A stretch of DNA of 51,374 nt from an uncultured bacterium. GTDB taxonomy: Bacteria; AUK180. Position numbers and translations under genes: made by a program. Under the pieces are notes generated by a model that saw nothing but the letters and a program-made list of their open reading frames with translations, did not search any database and was not told the DNA's origin. Shown here in pieces: positions 31,987 through 40,475 of this stretch (position 1 is its first letter; every line of letters starts with the position of its first letter). Location of the stretch: positions 87,817-139,190 of the forward strand of contig CALMGJ010000014.1 in assembly GCA_937863565.1 (NCBI GenBank). The letters run 5' to 3'.

Positions 31987-32840
31987 GTCCAGCTCGTTAA
32001 TTTTGTGGCTTTATCTGCTTCTTTCGGCCCGATTTTGTGAACTATTTTATCGCACAGCAACCACTTGAACCAATTGTGACTCTTTGCCCTTTGTTTATTC
32101 TTCCGGATTGCCAAATCCATAGCCATGATCATCTCTTTTCGGCTTAATCCTTTTATTTTTATCTTTTCGGCGTTATATCCTGAGTAGGAAGTCTTTTCCT
32201 GGAATATATCCCTTAATTCTCTGAGAATATCTTTCAGTTTATTAGGAGCAATGCCTTCCCATGTATCCATTCTTGCTCCTTTCCAGATATTCAAATAATC
32301 AGATAGGATCTCTTTGTGCTCATCGTTACCGAATACAACTTGAGCAGCGAGACACTTGTTTTTTTCATGATTATCCCCGATTTTGAAGCTCTCTATACTT
32401 CCTATGGGAGGCGTTTCCAATTTGGCAACATCTTTTTGAACTATATTAAAAGATACTTTAGTATCTTTATTATATATATTTTTGATACTTTTTATTTCGA
32501 CAGGTCCTTTTGTTTCCAATTTGGCAACATTTTCCCCGGGGTTGTTTCCAATTTGGCAACAATTTGTTTCCAATTTGGCAACAACATCAACTTTTTGCCC
32601 CTCAATGTCAAGGCTTTTCACACTAATTTCCCCGGGGCTGTTTCCGAGCTTATTCCGTATTTTTGAAATACTTTTAGAAAGCACTGATCTGGAGCATCCC
32701 GTTAGCTTCATTATCCGCCGGCGCCAGGCCTGATTATCATAGTCCTGTTCCTCTGAAATATAAATTGCTATCCCGAGCCGCATTTCGCGTAAATTCCAGC
32801 CCTCTGTAAGCATTTTCTTTAAGATATCCTCACGTGTCAT
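31983..32840 (-). CDS. Replication initiator (lambda O-like layout) carrying its own origin
   Basis: A 285-residue protein. Residues about 1-70 form a winged helix-turn-helix (WRRRIMKLTGCSRSVLSKSISKI), the middle (85-150) is low-complexity and encodes the iterons, and the C-terminal part (180-270) is helical, probably binding the loader. This three-part layout is that of lambda O and related initiators. The repeats appear in the protein as VAKLET three times and as CQIGN once, that is in two frames. ATG 32840 overlaps the integrase stop. A DnaC-like loader lies downstream in the operon. Confidence 0.75.
   Translation of the reverse strand: MTREDILKKMLTEGWNLREMRLGIAIYISEEQDYDNQAWRRRIMKLTGCSRSVLSKSISKIRNKLGNSPGEISVKSLDIEGQKVDVVAKLETNCCQIGNNPGENVAKLETKGPVEIKSIKNIYNKDTKVSFNIVQKDVAKLETPPIGSIESFKIGDNHEKNKCLAAQVVFGNDEHKEILSDYLNIWKGARMDTWEGIAPNKLKDILRELRDIFQEKTSYSGYNAEKIKIKGLSRKEMIMAMDLAIRKNKQRAKSHNWFKWLLCDKIVHKIGPKEADKATKLTSWT
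32413..32582. other. Phage replication origin: four 17-bp iterons and an AT-rich stretch
   Basis: GTTTCCAATTTGGCAAC occurs at 32413-32429, 32512-32528, 32544-32560 and 32566-32582, identical each time. The unit is an imperfect palindrome (GTTnCCAAnTTGGnAAC). The last three are spaced 32 and 22 bp, close to whole helical turns. The 82 bp between the first and second are about 80% A+T and contain the hairpin AAAGATAC/GTATCTTT (32449-32468), a good candidate for strand opening. TTTCCCCGGGG occurs at 32531 and again at 32627 before a degenerate half-iteron. The arrangement mirrors ori-lambda inside gene O. Confidence 0.8.
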
Positions 32841-33754
32841 TCTTCGAAATTTTTAATCACATCCACTATTTTTTCCCTGAGTTTTGGCGACAGACCCTCG
32901 AGATGCTTCTTGAGATCTGCCTTCCAGCCGGCATTGATGTCACTTGAGCTTTTTTCTACTTGATCGGCCAATATTTTCTGATTCACGCCCAGATATAGCT
33001 GGGTAGTTTCGATACTCTCGTGTCCGAGAAGTATTTGAATATATCTCACATTACAACCGCTCTCGAGCAAACGAGTCGCATATGTCCTCCGGAGATCGTG
33101 AAGTGTAAACTGGACCCCCGAGATCTTTGCGTAATAATCGATCATCTTTCTAAGCCCGCGCGTTGTATGTATTGATTGAAATAGCGGCGCATCGAGCATT
33201 CTGGCTGTCCCGCAGTAGTCTATCCAGTCCTCAAGTTGCCTGTAAAGGTCGTTAGGTATCGGCACTCTGCGGTTTTTCTGACCCTTGCCCGTCACATGCA
33301 GCATCCTTGAAATAAAGTCAACGTCGCGCACGCGGAGAAAAGTCAGCTCTTCGGATCGTATGCCCGTATGTAGAAAGAGCTCAAATATCATTGCGTCTCT
33401 GAAATTGAAACCACTGTGCCCGCCGTACTTTTTTCTGCTTCCTAACCGGATCACCGATCTGATCCGATCGATCTCTATATCTGTCAATACAACAGGGATG
33501 CTTTTGTCAATTTTTTCAAACGGGATGTTTTTGAATCCGAATATTATTTCCCCTGTTTCCGTTTTTGCTGTCCTCAATGTTGAAATTCTTCTGTTCACCG
33601 TTCTGCAGGAGTATCCTCTCTCCATCATTTCTCTTTTCCATGCCCGCGCCGAGTTTTCGTCATCGGCATCGAGGCCATGCTCCCGGCAAAACGCTCGATA
33701 TGCTCTGATATCGCTTTGTTCTGCATAAAGTGAGTGTTCTGATCTCTGTTTCAT
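32837..33754 (-). CDS. int: Phage integrase, tyrosine recombinase
   Basis: A 305-residue XerD-like recombinase started at ATG 33754, which has GGAG 6 nt upstream (a TTG at 33766 lacks this). The N-terminal core-binding domain is about residues 1-85. The catalytic set is complete: Arg133 (HTGIRSEEL), Lys157 or Lys160 (TGKGQK), His219 and Arg222 (LHDLRRTYAT), His245 (LLGH) and Tyr254. It catalyses integration and excision. It is the outermost phage gene, reads inward, and its stop overlaps the initiator start, so integrase and replication are on one transcript. Confidence 0.9.
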   Translation of the reverse strand: MKQRSEHSLYAEQSDIRAYRAFCREHGLDADDENSARAWKREMMERGYSCRTVNRRISTLRTAKTETGEIIFGFKNIPFEKIDKSIPVVLTDIEIDRIRSVIRLGSRKKYGGHSGFNFRDAMIFELFLHTGIRSEELTFLRVRDVDFISRMLHVTGKGQKNRRVPIPNDLYRQLEDWIDYCGTARMLDAPLFQSIHTTRGLRKMIDYYAKISGVQFTLHDLRRTYATRLLESGCNVRYIQILLGHESIETTQLYLGVNQKILADQVEKSSSDINAGWKADLKKHLEGLSPKLREKIVDVIKNFEE

Positions 33755-33766
33755 ATCTCGCTCCAA

Positions 33767-34038
33767 CCGAGGAGAGGATCAAGCCTCTCGCTCCCTCCTG
33801 ATTCTTTTTTTGCTGAAGTTTTGAAAATCCCAGAGATTGTTTTGAATTCTACTTACTTTATTTTGAATTTATTGTAGAATTTGTGCGGGGTTATTGATTA
33901 TTTGAGAATAAGCCGTATATAACAGGTTTTACGTACTATATATTATCGGAAGTAATAAATATGAGATCTGATGTCCGTAAAAGCGAATATCCGTTTTAAT
34001 GCTTTCATATTGGGAGATCGGCGGGAGTGTTCATAATA
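33767..34038. other. Prophage-host junction region, likely attachment site and early promoter
   Basis: A 272-bp gap between integrase and the first host gene. It holds a hairpin GAGAGG/CCTCTC (33772-33789) beside the integrase leader, an 8-bp inverted repeat AATTCTAC (33845-33852) / GTAGAATT (33874-33881), and two TTTTGAATT copies between and beside them. These are typical of integrase arm sites. It is AT-rich and contains no tRNA fragment. I could not fix an att core because the other prophage end is outside the window. Confidence 0.5.
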
Positions 34039-34551
34039 TTACCAGATGACCTCTTTTTTCTCCTTCAATTGGCCGTTTTGAAAATAAAAGATATGGATAT
34101 TGTAGTCAGTAATTATTGAAATCCATTCTTCCTCATTCCCCTTTTTGATGATCCTGAGATCTCCCGGTCTACCCGGAAAACCGTCGAATAAATAAAAAGT
34201 ATATTCCGAACCGCCTTCGGTCCTGATTATTTCACTGAAAGTGATCCATTGATCTTTTCCTTTCCCTTCAGGCAATTCGATGATCCTTTTAGGATCTATG
34301 GTAAAATACATCTGCTCCCTTGTCAAATTATCCGTAATATGATGTTTTATTATATTCTCTACCGTATCATCATCGTAATTCTTTATATTAAGGAGATAAT
34401 CCCTTTTCTGATCCTCGTTCAGCAGCCGGTATTCATTTTTTCCGTACTTCTCCTGCGGCACTTCCAGTATAATACATGTCCTTTCTATGCAGGAAAACAA
34501 TAAAAAGAAAAACCCGTATATTAAAATATTTACGGATCTATTTCCCGTCAT
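34039..34551 (-). CDS. Putative lipoprotein
   Basis: A 170-residue protein with a signal peptide ending in a lipobox (LLFSC, Cys at about residue 21), so probably attached to a membrane. The rest is charged and mixed alpha/beta, and no family is recognised. It is the first host gene beyond the prophage and follows the 455-aa gene closely (19 nt), so the two may be one operon. Base composition is AT-rich like its neighbours. Confidence 0.65.
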   Translation of the reverse strand: MTGNRSVNILIYGFFFLLFSCIERTCIILEVPQEKYGKNEYRLLNEDQKRDYLLNIKNYDDDTVENIIKHHITDNLTREQMYFTIDPKRIIELPEGKGKDQWITFSEIIRTEGGSEYTFYLFDGFPGRPGDLRIIKKGNEEEWISIITDYNIHIFYFQNGQLKEKKEVIW

Positions 34552-34570
34552 TTTCCATATTTCTCCAGTA

Positions 34571-35938
34571 TTATTTTAAATATACCGAAAGGAGTGACTC
34601 CCCCGCTTTTAAGGAACCAAAATATCTCCCGTCATCTTCGGGTGTATTAATGAGTTGAGCATTGAGGCCCAGAAATGCATCCTTTCCGCCATTCGTCATG
34701 TATGAGAAAGAGCTGCCGCTCATTGAATCCTTTAATGCGGCTTCTTTCAGATCGAGCTCAGAAGGTTCGAGGGCTTCCGGGTATTTCCCTTTCTTCAACC
34801 TGTAGGTTTTCAATGCGAGAGCCGTTTCAAGGAGCTTTCCTTGCGACCGGCTCAGCATATATTTGAAAGCGGTAAATCTTAACCGGTCGGCAAATCCGTA
34901 TCTTTCATTCTTCTTAATAAAAACCCCTTTAAATTCTGCATTGAAGGCGTTCCACGGCCGTCGGGTCTTCACTTCTCCGTCCATGTTCACTAGAGATCTG
35001 ATCTCTTTTGCATAATCGAGGAAAGGCGAGAAGAACCCTCTGTAAGAATCCGTTCTGCATTTAAAATAATACCTTAATTTCTCCGGAAGGTTCAATTTAT
35101 GCTCCGGATGGATGCCGTAGAAAGCATAGGCATAGTCAAGAACTGTACGGTTCCTCTCAAGAACCAGGAAAATGTCGATGTACAGGTCCGCGGCGTAATT
35201 GAGGTCCAGATCGGCAGAATCCTTAAGGCATTCCCGCAATCCCGTGATCTGGGCATCCTTCAATTTTATATTCTCCACGGCATATTTCATGCCTTCGAGC
35301 ATATAGTAACGGGAGGGAATGGAAACGAGCTTCCCCAGAAGCTCCATATCGCCCCTGGAAATATCCTGGGCTGCATAATGTCCCGCGATAAGAAGCTCTA
35401 TCCCCTTTTCGACTTTACCGCTTTGAAGATAGTGAACAGCGGAAACGGCAATGAACAGAAGCACTTTCTTCAATTTTGCCATATCCGTGAACCCGTCAAG
35501 GTCCTTGTGCTCTTCGGCAAGTGAAATGCTGCAGTATTTGCAATGCGCTCCATCGATGATCAATCTTTCGATATCTCTATTCTCAATTAATTCATCAAGA
35601 AGGGCACCCTCGACCCGGGATTTGAAATCATAATCCGAAATGAGACTGCTGTCCTTTATCCTGAAGTCCCTTACAGCAAGAAGATAGTGGTCCCAAGCAT
35701 TGCCGTCTGTCTCATTTTCGTACTGGTCGCGGCTGTTCTCGTACTGGATCACATTGAAGTAGTTCTTCTGCGCCAATGCTATCTCGTGATATTTCTTTAA
35801 TGATTTTTTTCCGATGACATCGGCGAAACAACCAATAATAACGGCAAGAGTAAGAAGGCAGGCAAGAATGCCGATTACCCAGAGCACGCCTGCTCCGGCC
35901 AGCTTCAAGATCTGCCCCGGTCCCCTTTTTCCACCCAT
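34571..35938 (-). CDS. Membrane-anchored hypothetical protein
   Basis: A 455-residue protein with one N-terminal transmembrane segment (about residues 15-38) and a long helical periplasmic part. Near the C-terminus it has LETALALKTYRLKKGKYPEAL followed by DxxS/YxTNG segments, a pattern I associate with uncharacterised proteins of several diderm phyla. It has a consensus promoter and AAGGAGG 5 nt before the ATG. The function is unknown. Confidence 0.65.
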   Translation of the reverse strand: MGGKRGPGQILKLAGAGVLWVIGILACLLTLAVIIGCFADVIGKKSLKKYHEIALAQKNYFNVIQYENSRDQYENETDGNAWDHYLLAVRDFRIKDSSLISDYDFKSRVEGALLDELIENRDIERLIIDGAHCKYCSISLAEEHKDLDGFTDMAKLKKVLLFIAVSAVHYLQSGKVEKGIELLIAGHYAAQDISRGDMELLGKLVSIPSRYYMLEGMKYAVENIKLKDAQITGLRECLKDSADLDLNYAADLYIDIFLVLERNRTVLDYAYAFYGIHPEHKLNLPEKLRYYFKCRTDSYRGFFSPFLDYAKEIRSLVNMDGEVKTRRPWNAFNAEFKGVFIKKNERYGFADRLRFTAFKYMLSRSQGKLLETALALKTYRLKKGKYPEALEPSELDLKEAALKDSMSGSSFSYMTNGGKDAFLGLNAQLINTPEDDGRYFGSLKAGESLLSVYLK

Positions 35939-35971
35939 GAAGCCTCCTTGATCCGGTTCTGCGCCTTATGA

Positions 35972-35999
35972 ATTATAGCACTTTTCGAATAAATGTAAA
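35972..35999 (-). promoter_or_regulatory. Sigma-70 promoter of the 455-aa gene
   Basis: On the minus strand TTTACA (35994-35999), a 16-bp spacer and TATAAT (35972-35977) lie 33 nt before the ATG, leaving room for the AAGGAGG ribosome site. Confidence 0.7.
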
Positions 36000-36006
36000 G
36001 GAATAA

Positions 36007-37407
36007 TTAATTTCCGCGTAAAAGAACTGACAGCCACGGCGAAGCATTTATACCTTTCAGTAATCGGGAAAGTTCCTTTTTCCTTTCTGAAGCCATTTTG
36101 GGAATGAAAACCTCCAGAAAACGGCAATAATGACCGAGCGCCAACGCTTCCTCAAACGGGTGCCCCAATTGCTTCAATATCCCGATCGCTTTTTCGAATT
36201 CAGACATCAGGGCCTTTATACGGTTCTTATCAAGTTTATTCACGACCGTTTCTGCCGTTGCCCTCAGAAACACGGCATTGGCGATGAGTTCGCTGTCCTT
36301 ATATTCTCCCGCCTTTTCCAGCGCCGTTTCTGCAAACTCGAGTGGAAAACCCTTTTCCTTTACCGGTGAATGAAGCGCGAGTTCCGCTTTCATGAGAGAA
36401 CATATGATCTCGAGCCTTTTTTCACCTATCTTCGGTAAGAGAACCTCCAGTTCTCCGTACTCCTTCCGTGCTTTCCGAACGTTTCCGCGCGCCAAATGAA
36501 TATACCCGCATAAATAATGGCAATAACCCAAATTAGTATAATCCTTGATCTTTTCGCTGATCTGCCCTGATCTTTCGATCGCGTTCATTGCTTTTTCAAG
36601 ATCGAATTCGATATAAAGTATCTTTGAGGCATTAAAGAGTATCGTGGATTGGAAAACGGGATCATTGATATCTTGAGCTATACGGAGCGCATGCTCAAAA
36701 TATTTCTTTGCTTTTTCATATTTGCATCGTCTCATATAGGCTACGGCGATATTGTTGCTGGTTATCATCTCGCCCTTCTTATAACCGAGCTTCTTCCTGA
36801 GCCTCAGACCCTCCTCAAGGCATTCGAATTGTTTCTCGGTCTCCCCTGCTTTCATATACCAGGAGGCAAGCCAGTTATACGTGATGGAAGCAATGTTCAG
36901 GTCCTTCTTCTTAAGTGAGATCGCAAGGCATTTTTCATAGCATTCCCTTTCCTTTTCCGTGTCTCCGAGGCCTTCGTAGACGACCCCGAGATTGAGATAG
37001 ACGGTTGGGCTGTCCCCTATGATGCCGAGTTTCTCCTTGATGGCGAGCGATTCTCCGTAATAGCTCAACGATTTATCGTAATCCTTCCGGAAGTAACACA
37101 CAAATCCCATATTGTTCAAGGCATAGGAAAGCATCTCCTTATCTTTGAGCCGTTCTGCCGCTTCAAGCCCCTTTAAAGAGTACTCTTCCACTTTGGAGAC
37201 ATCGTTCATAATGGAATAGCATTCGGAAATATGAAGAAGACATGTTATTCTTTCCTTTTCATTATTTAAATGCTCAATAACCTTCATCGCGTCATCCAGT
37301 ATCTCAAGAGACCTCTGCGGTTTCCCTACCGTATTGTAGAGCGTTGCCAGAGAGGAGGATGCCTTGATAAAGAGTTCTTCATTAATTTGTTTTTTTACGG
37401 TTCCCAT
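36007..37407 (-). CDS. Tetratricopeptide-repeat protein
   Basis: A 466-residue all-helical protein of about ten TPR units (e.g. LNNMGFVCYFRKDYDKSLSY, LNLGVVYEGLGDTEKEREC). TPR arrays are scaffolds for protein binding. No catalytic or signal domain is attached, and the C-terminus is a helical cap. The gene has a consensus promoter whose -10 box is only 8 nt before the ATG, and no Shine-Dalgarno, so the mRNA may be leaderless. A second such protein lies at 48389-49558. Confidence 0.85.
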   Translation of the reverse strand: MGTVKKQINEELFIKASSSLATLYNTVGKPQRSLEILDDAMKVIEHLNNEKERITCLLHISECYSIMNDVSKVEEYSLKGLEAAERLKDKEMLSYALNNMGFVCYFRKDYDKSLSYYGESLAIKEKLGIIGDSPTVYLNLGVVYEGLGDTEKERECYEKCLAISLKKKDLNIASITYNWLASWYMKAGETEKQFECLEEGLRLRKKLGYKKGEMITSNNIAVAYMRRCKYEKAKKYFEHALRIAQDINDPVFQSTILFNASKILYIEFDLEKAMNAIERSGQISEKIKDYTNLGYCHYLCGYIHLARGNVRKARKEYGELEVLLPKIGEKRLEIICSLMKAELALHSPVKEKGFPLEFAETALEKAGEYKDSELIANAVFLRATAETVVNKLDKNRIKALMSEFEKAIGILKQLGHPFEEALALGHYCRFLEVFIPKMASERKKELSRLLKGINASPWLSVLLRGN

Positions 37408-37415
37408 AGCAGTTA

Positions 37416-37444
37416 ATTATAAAGAATATTGGCAATTATTTCAA
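37416..37444 (-). promoter_or_regulatory. Sigma-70 promoter of the TPR gene (leaderless type)
   Basis: TTGAAA (37439-37444), a 17-bp spacer and TATAAT (37416-37421) on the minus strand, with only 8 nt to the ATG at 37407. Confidence 0.75.
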
Positions 37445-37515
37445 TTCGAACGAAAAACGGAACCTGTCCGGGATGTGAAATTTTTAAAATAATGAAAAAT
37501 ATAGTAAAATAAACC

Positions 37516-37588
37516 GCACCCGTAGTTTAGCGGATAAAGCGTTGGCCTCCGGAGCCGAAGAGCAGGGGTTCGAATCCCCTCGGGTGCG
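37516..37588 (+). tRNA. tRNA-Arg (anticodon CCG)
   Basis: A 73-nt cloverleaf: acceptor GCACCCG/CGGGTGC, D arm GTTTAGCGGATAAAGC, anticodon arm TTGGC-CTCCGGA-GCCGA with CCG at 34-36, a 5-nt variable loop, T arm AGGGG-TTCGAAT-CCCCT, discriminator G. CCA is not encoded. The CPBP gene begins 11 nt after it, so the two may share a transcript. Confidence 0.95.
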
Positions 37589-37599
37589 CTTTTTTAGAA

Positions 37600-38421
37600 A
37601 TGAAGTTCGGTTTTATACTTAAGTTTATATTTATCCTTTTGGTCTTCTTTCTGTTCTCCTTCATCCATTTCCTGTTCAGGCTTTCGCTTGAATCTGTAAA
37701 CGCTTCCGTTATGCTTTCCTATTGTCTTCTTGCATTCATTATAATACTTGTATGCGGACGTGAAGCTATTAAAATGAACCTGCGCAAAGCGGATGTCATT
37801 GCATCCCTTTTTCATGTATTTGCTTTCCTTGCAGTTCTATTTATGCCATTTATCCCATTTATAAAATCCTCCCATCTCGCCGCAGTTCACTATACCGCCC
37901 TTTTTTCCCTCATCATCACGATATTCTATGCTGCCCTTTTCGAGGAGCTTGCCTATAGATATATCATATACGGGATCTTCAGGGAGAACGGGAGGATCCT
38001 GACAGGACTGATCGTATCGTCCCTCATTTTCTCGCTAAGCCATGCCGGGAATCCCGATATCAACATTTTCGGGTTTCTGAACATCTTCCTCTTCGGCGCG
38101 CTTTTCAATTATATCTATATCGTGCACGGCGATCTTGGTTATCCCATCATGTTCCATTTTTTCTGGAATATCCTCAATGCCCTTTTCATGCCCGGATATG
38201 TCAGCGGATTGTCGACGGATAAACTTATTGCCTATGAGCTCGGGGAAGAGGTCCCGCGCGTCTTTAGCGGCGGAGGTTTCGGAATAGAGGGCTCCGCGCT
38301 CTTGACCGTTCTGCTTGCCGGTTATGCGTTCATCCTGGTCAGAAAATACGGACTTGCTCCTCTTCTTCCAAAGGGACATACCGACCCCGAAGAAGGATCT
38401 TCAGAAGCTTCAAGCCGATGA
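37600..38421 (+). CDS. CPBP-family intramembrane metalloprotease
   Basis: A 273-residue protein with seven or eight hydrophobic segments and the three CPBP (CAAX protease/bacteriocin-processing) motifs: EELAYR (115-120), FSLSH (144-148) and HFFWN (186-190), which supply catalytic glutamates, the metal-binding histidines and an asparagine. Such enzymes cut peptides within the membrane; the substrate is unknown. No Shine-Dalgarno is seen. The stop overlaps the next start (ATGA). Confidence 0.88.
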   Translation: MKFGFILKFIFILLVFFLFSFIHFLFRLSLESVNASVMLSYCLLAFIIILVCGREAIKMNLRKADVIASLFHVFAFLAVLFMPFIPFIKSSHLAAVHYTALFSLIITIFYAALFEELAYRYIIYGIFRENGRILTGLIVSSLIFSLSHAGNPDINIFGFLNIFLFGALFNYIYIVHGDLGYPIMFHFFWNILNALFMPGYVSGLSTDKLIAYELGEEVPRVFSGGGFGIEGSALLTVLLAGYAFILVRKYGLAPLLPKGHTDPEEGSSEASSR

Positions 38422-39893
38422 TAGCCGTTTCCCATAATGAGATCCGGGGAAGTTATCTGCCCTATCTGAGCGATGAATCTAAGCTTTCCGGTGATGCCGA
38501 GATGCTGTACTTCCCGGAGCATCCCGAAGAGTTGTCCGCAATATTATGCGAGTTATTCTTAACAGATAAGACTGCGACGATGCAGGGCTCGAGAACCGGT
38601 GTCGCCGGCGGATGTGTGCCTTTCGGCGGAACCGTTGTGAATATGGAAAAGCTGCGCTCGATAGAAATAAATGCAAAAACTGAAAGCGGTCTGCTCCTTA
38701 AGATCGGTCCGGGCGCTTCTTTAGCAGAAATGACCGCCTATCTGAAAAAGAATGGAGCCGATTATTTCTTACCCGTCAATCCGACTGAGGATACGGCATC
38801 TATCGGAGGGATGATAGCCACGAATGCTTCCGGCTCGCGTTCCTTCAGTTATGGCCCGATCAGGAAATATATCCGGGGCTTGAAAGTCTATATTCCCGCT
38901 TTCGGAGAATTAAGCATAAGAAGAAGCGAGATGAATATCAAAAAAGGCGTAATAAGGATCGGGAGCAGGCGATCCCATGCTTTTGAATCCTGGGACTTCC
39001 CGGACATCAAGAACAACGCCGGCCCTTACTATAAAACGGATATGGACCTTATTGACCTTTTCATAGGATCGGAGGGCATCTTCGGAACACTTCTTGAAGC
39101 GGATCTCCTATGCGTGAGAAGGCCCCGGCATGAGCTTATCCTCATGGCTTTCTTCCATAATAGACATGATGCTCTGAATTTTCTCGAGACACTTCGCCGT
39201 TCTCCCCGTATGCCTTCCGAGATAGAATATTTCGACGAGAATTCCCTTAGTCTGGCAAGGGAGGACCTTGATAAACTTCCCGCATATCCGTTCGAAGGCG
39301 CGCATGCGATCATGACCGTTTTTCTCTATGAAAAAGAGACCGAGATCGAGAATATTTATGAAATGCTCGAGAAGAGCTTAAGCGCTTCCGGAGGCAGTAT
39401 TGACGATACCTGGACACCGGGAAATGAGACAGAAAGCACGCGGTTCCGCATTTTCAGACATATCGTTCCTGAAGCTGTCAATAGAAGGATCGCTGCCATA
39501 AAAACGGATGAACCCGCTGTTCATAAAGTAGCTTCCGATACGGCTGTTCCCGTGAATCTGCTCGTTCCGGCCCTCAATGAATATGATAAAGCCCTTTCCG
39601 AAAGCGGACTGGAGCATTGCATATTCGGCCATATCGGGGATGCCCATCTGCACATCAATATGCTCCCGCGGAACATAAAAGAACTTGAAACTGCTAAGGA
39701 TACGCTGAGAAAGATCATGCAGACCGCAAAAGAAATGGGCGGAACGATCAGCGGCGAACACGGGATCGGTAAGATCAAAAAAGAATACCTGGCGTCTTTT
39801 TACGGCTCTGAGATCATTGCAAGGATGCGCGCGATCAAACATTTCTTCGATCCACATGCACTTCTGAACCCCGGAGATGTGTTTGACCGTTAG
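38418..39893 (+). CDS. FAD-linked oxidase (GlcD / D-lactate dehydrogenase type)
   Basis: A 491-residue flavoprotein. The FAD-binding PCMH domain has SRTGVAGGCVPFGG and the PTEDTASIGGMIATNASGS motif (the residue stretch lining the flavin). The C-terminal substrate domain has EIEYFDE, HIGDAHLH with paired histidines, and the GEHGIGKIK signature near the end. It oxidises a 2-hydroxy acid such as glycolate or D-lactate and passes electrons onward. No iron-sulfur domain is fused and no GlcE/GlcF gene is next to it. The start overlaps the protease stop (ATGA). Confidence 0.88.
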   Translation: MIAVSHNEIRGSYLPYLSDESKLSGDAEMLYFPEHPEELSAILCELFLTDKTATMQGSRTGVAGGCVPFGGTVVNMEKLRSIEINAKTESGLLLKIGPGASLAEMTAYLKKNGADYFLPVNPTEDTASIGGMIATNASGSRSFSYGPIRKYIRGLKVYIPAFGELSIRRSEMNIKKGVIRIGSRRSHAFESWDFPDIKNNAGPYYKTDMDLIDLFIGSEGIFGTLLEADLLCVRRPRHELILMAFFHNRHDALNFLETLRRSPRMPSEIEYFDENSLSLAREDLDKLPAYPFEGAHAIMTVFLYEKETEIENIYEMLEKSLSASGGSIDDTWTPGNETESTRFRIFRHIVPEAVNRRIAAIKTDEPAVHKVASDTAVPVNLLVPALNEYDKALSESGLEHCIFGHIGDAHLHINMLPRNIKELETAKDTLRKIMQTAKEMGGTISGEHGIGKIKKEYLASFYGSEIIARMRAIKHFFDPHALLNPGDVFDR

Positions 39894-40470
39894 AAAGCCT
39901 TTTTTAATTTATACCGTTTTCGCCGTGCTTCTTTCTATCATGTTCCTTTTCTTCGGCGGGTATATCCCGACGGCCGTTTTCTGCAGAGAGCATATCAAGA
40001 TCGGAGTTTTCGCGGAATACATTGCCGTAGAGGGAAAGTATTTATACAAGAACCCTCTCCCTTTCCCTGTCACACAGCATCTCTACACCCCTTTTCCCGT
40101 TGACGGATCACATCCTTTTCCATACAATATCGATCTTACGGCTGCAGATGAGAGCGGAGATGAGCATGATATCGCTCCCCTGGAATTATCGGGGAAGCTT
40201 TACTTCAATATCCGCTTGCCGGCAAAAGGAGAAGTGACCGTCCGCCTTTACTACCGCCAGCGCTCGCTGAACAGAACATGCACTTATATCCTGAAAACCA
40301 CAAGAAAATGGGGAAGACCGCTTGAAAAGGCCGTATTTGAAGCGGAGTTCTTCGAAGGGACAGCTCCCGCCCATATCAACTACGGCCTCCTGCCAGCCGG
40401 CGAGAACAGATTTAAAAGCACATACTTTAATTTCATGCCCGAAAATGATATAATGATCTCATGGGAGTAA
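39877..40470 (+). CDS. Membrane-anchored hypothetical protein
   Basis: A 197-residue protein with one N-terminal hydrophobic segment (about residues 8-30) and a beta-rich exterior domain. ATG 39877 overlaps the oxidase gene by 17 nt; a TTG two codons on is an alternative. No family is recognised. It belongs to the same plus-strand cluster as its neighbours. Confidence 0.6.
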   Translation: MCLTVRKPFLIYTVFAVLLSIMFLFFGGYIPTAVFCREHIKIGVFAEYIAVEGKYLYKNPLPFPVTQHLYTPFPVDGSHPFPYNIDLTAADESGDEHDIAPLELSGKLYFNIRLPAKGEVTVRLYYRQRSLNRTCTYILKTTRKWGRPLEKAVFEAEFFEGTAPAHINYGLLPAGENRFKSTYFNFMPENDIMISWE

Positions 40471-40475
40471 GCAAT

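Noticed and set aside
32413-32582. CRISPR array
   Set aside because: The repeats are short palindromes inside a coding gene with unequal spacing and no cas genes. Iterons explain them better.
37516-37588. tRNA-Arg as the prophage attachment site
   Set aside because: The prophage would lie on its 5' side, with three host-type genes between, whereas integration normally uses the 3' end. No tRNA piece is seen at 33.8-34.0 kb.
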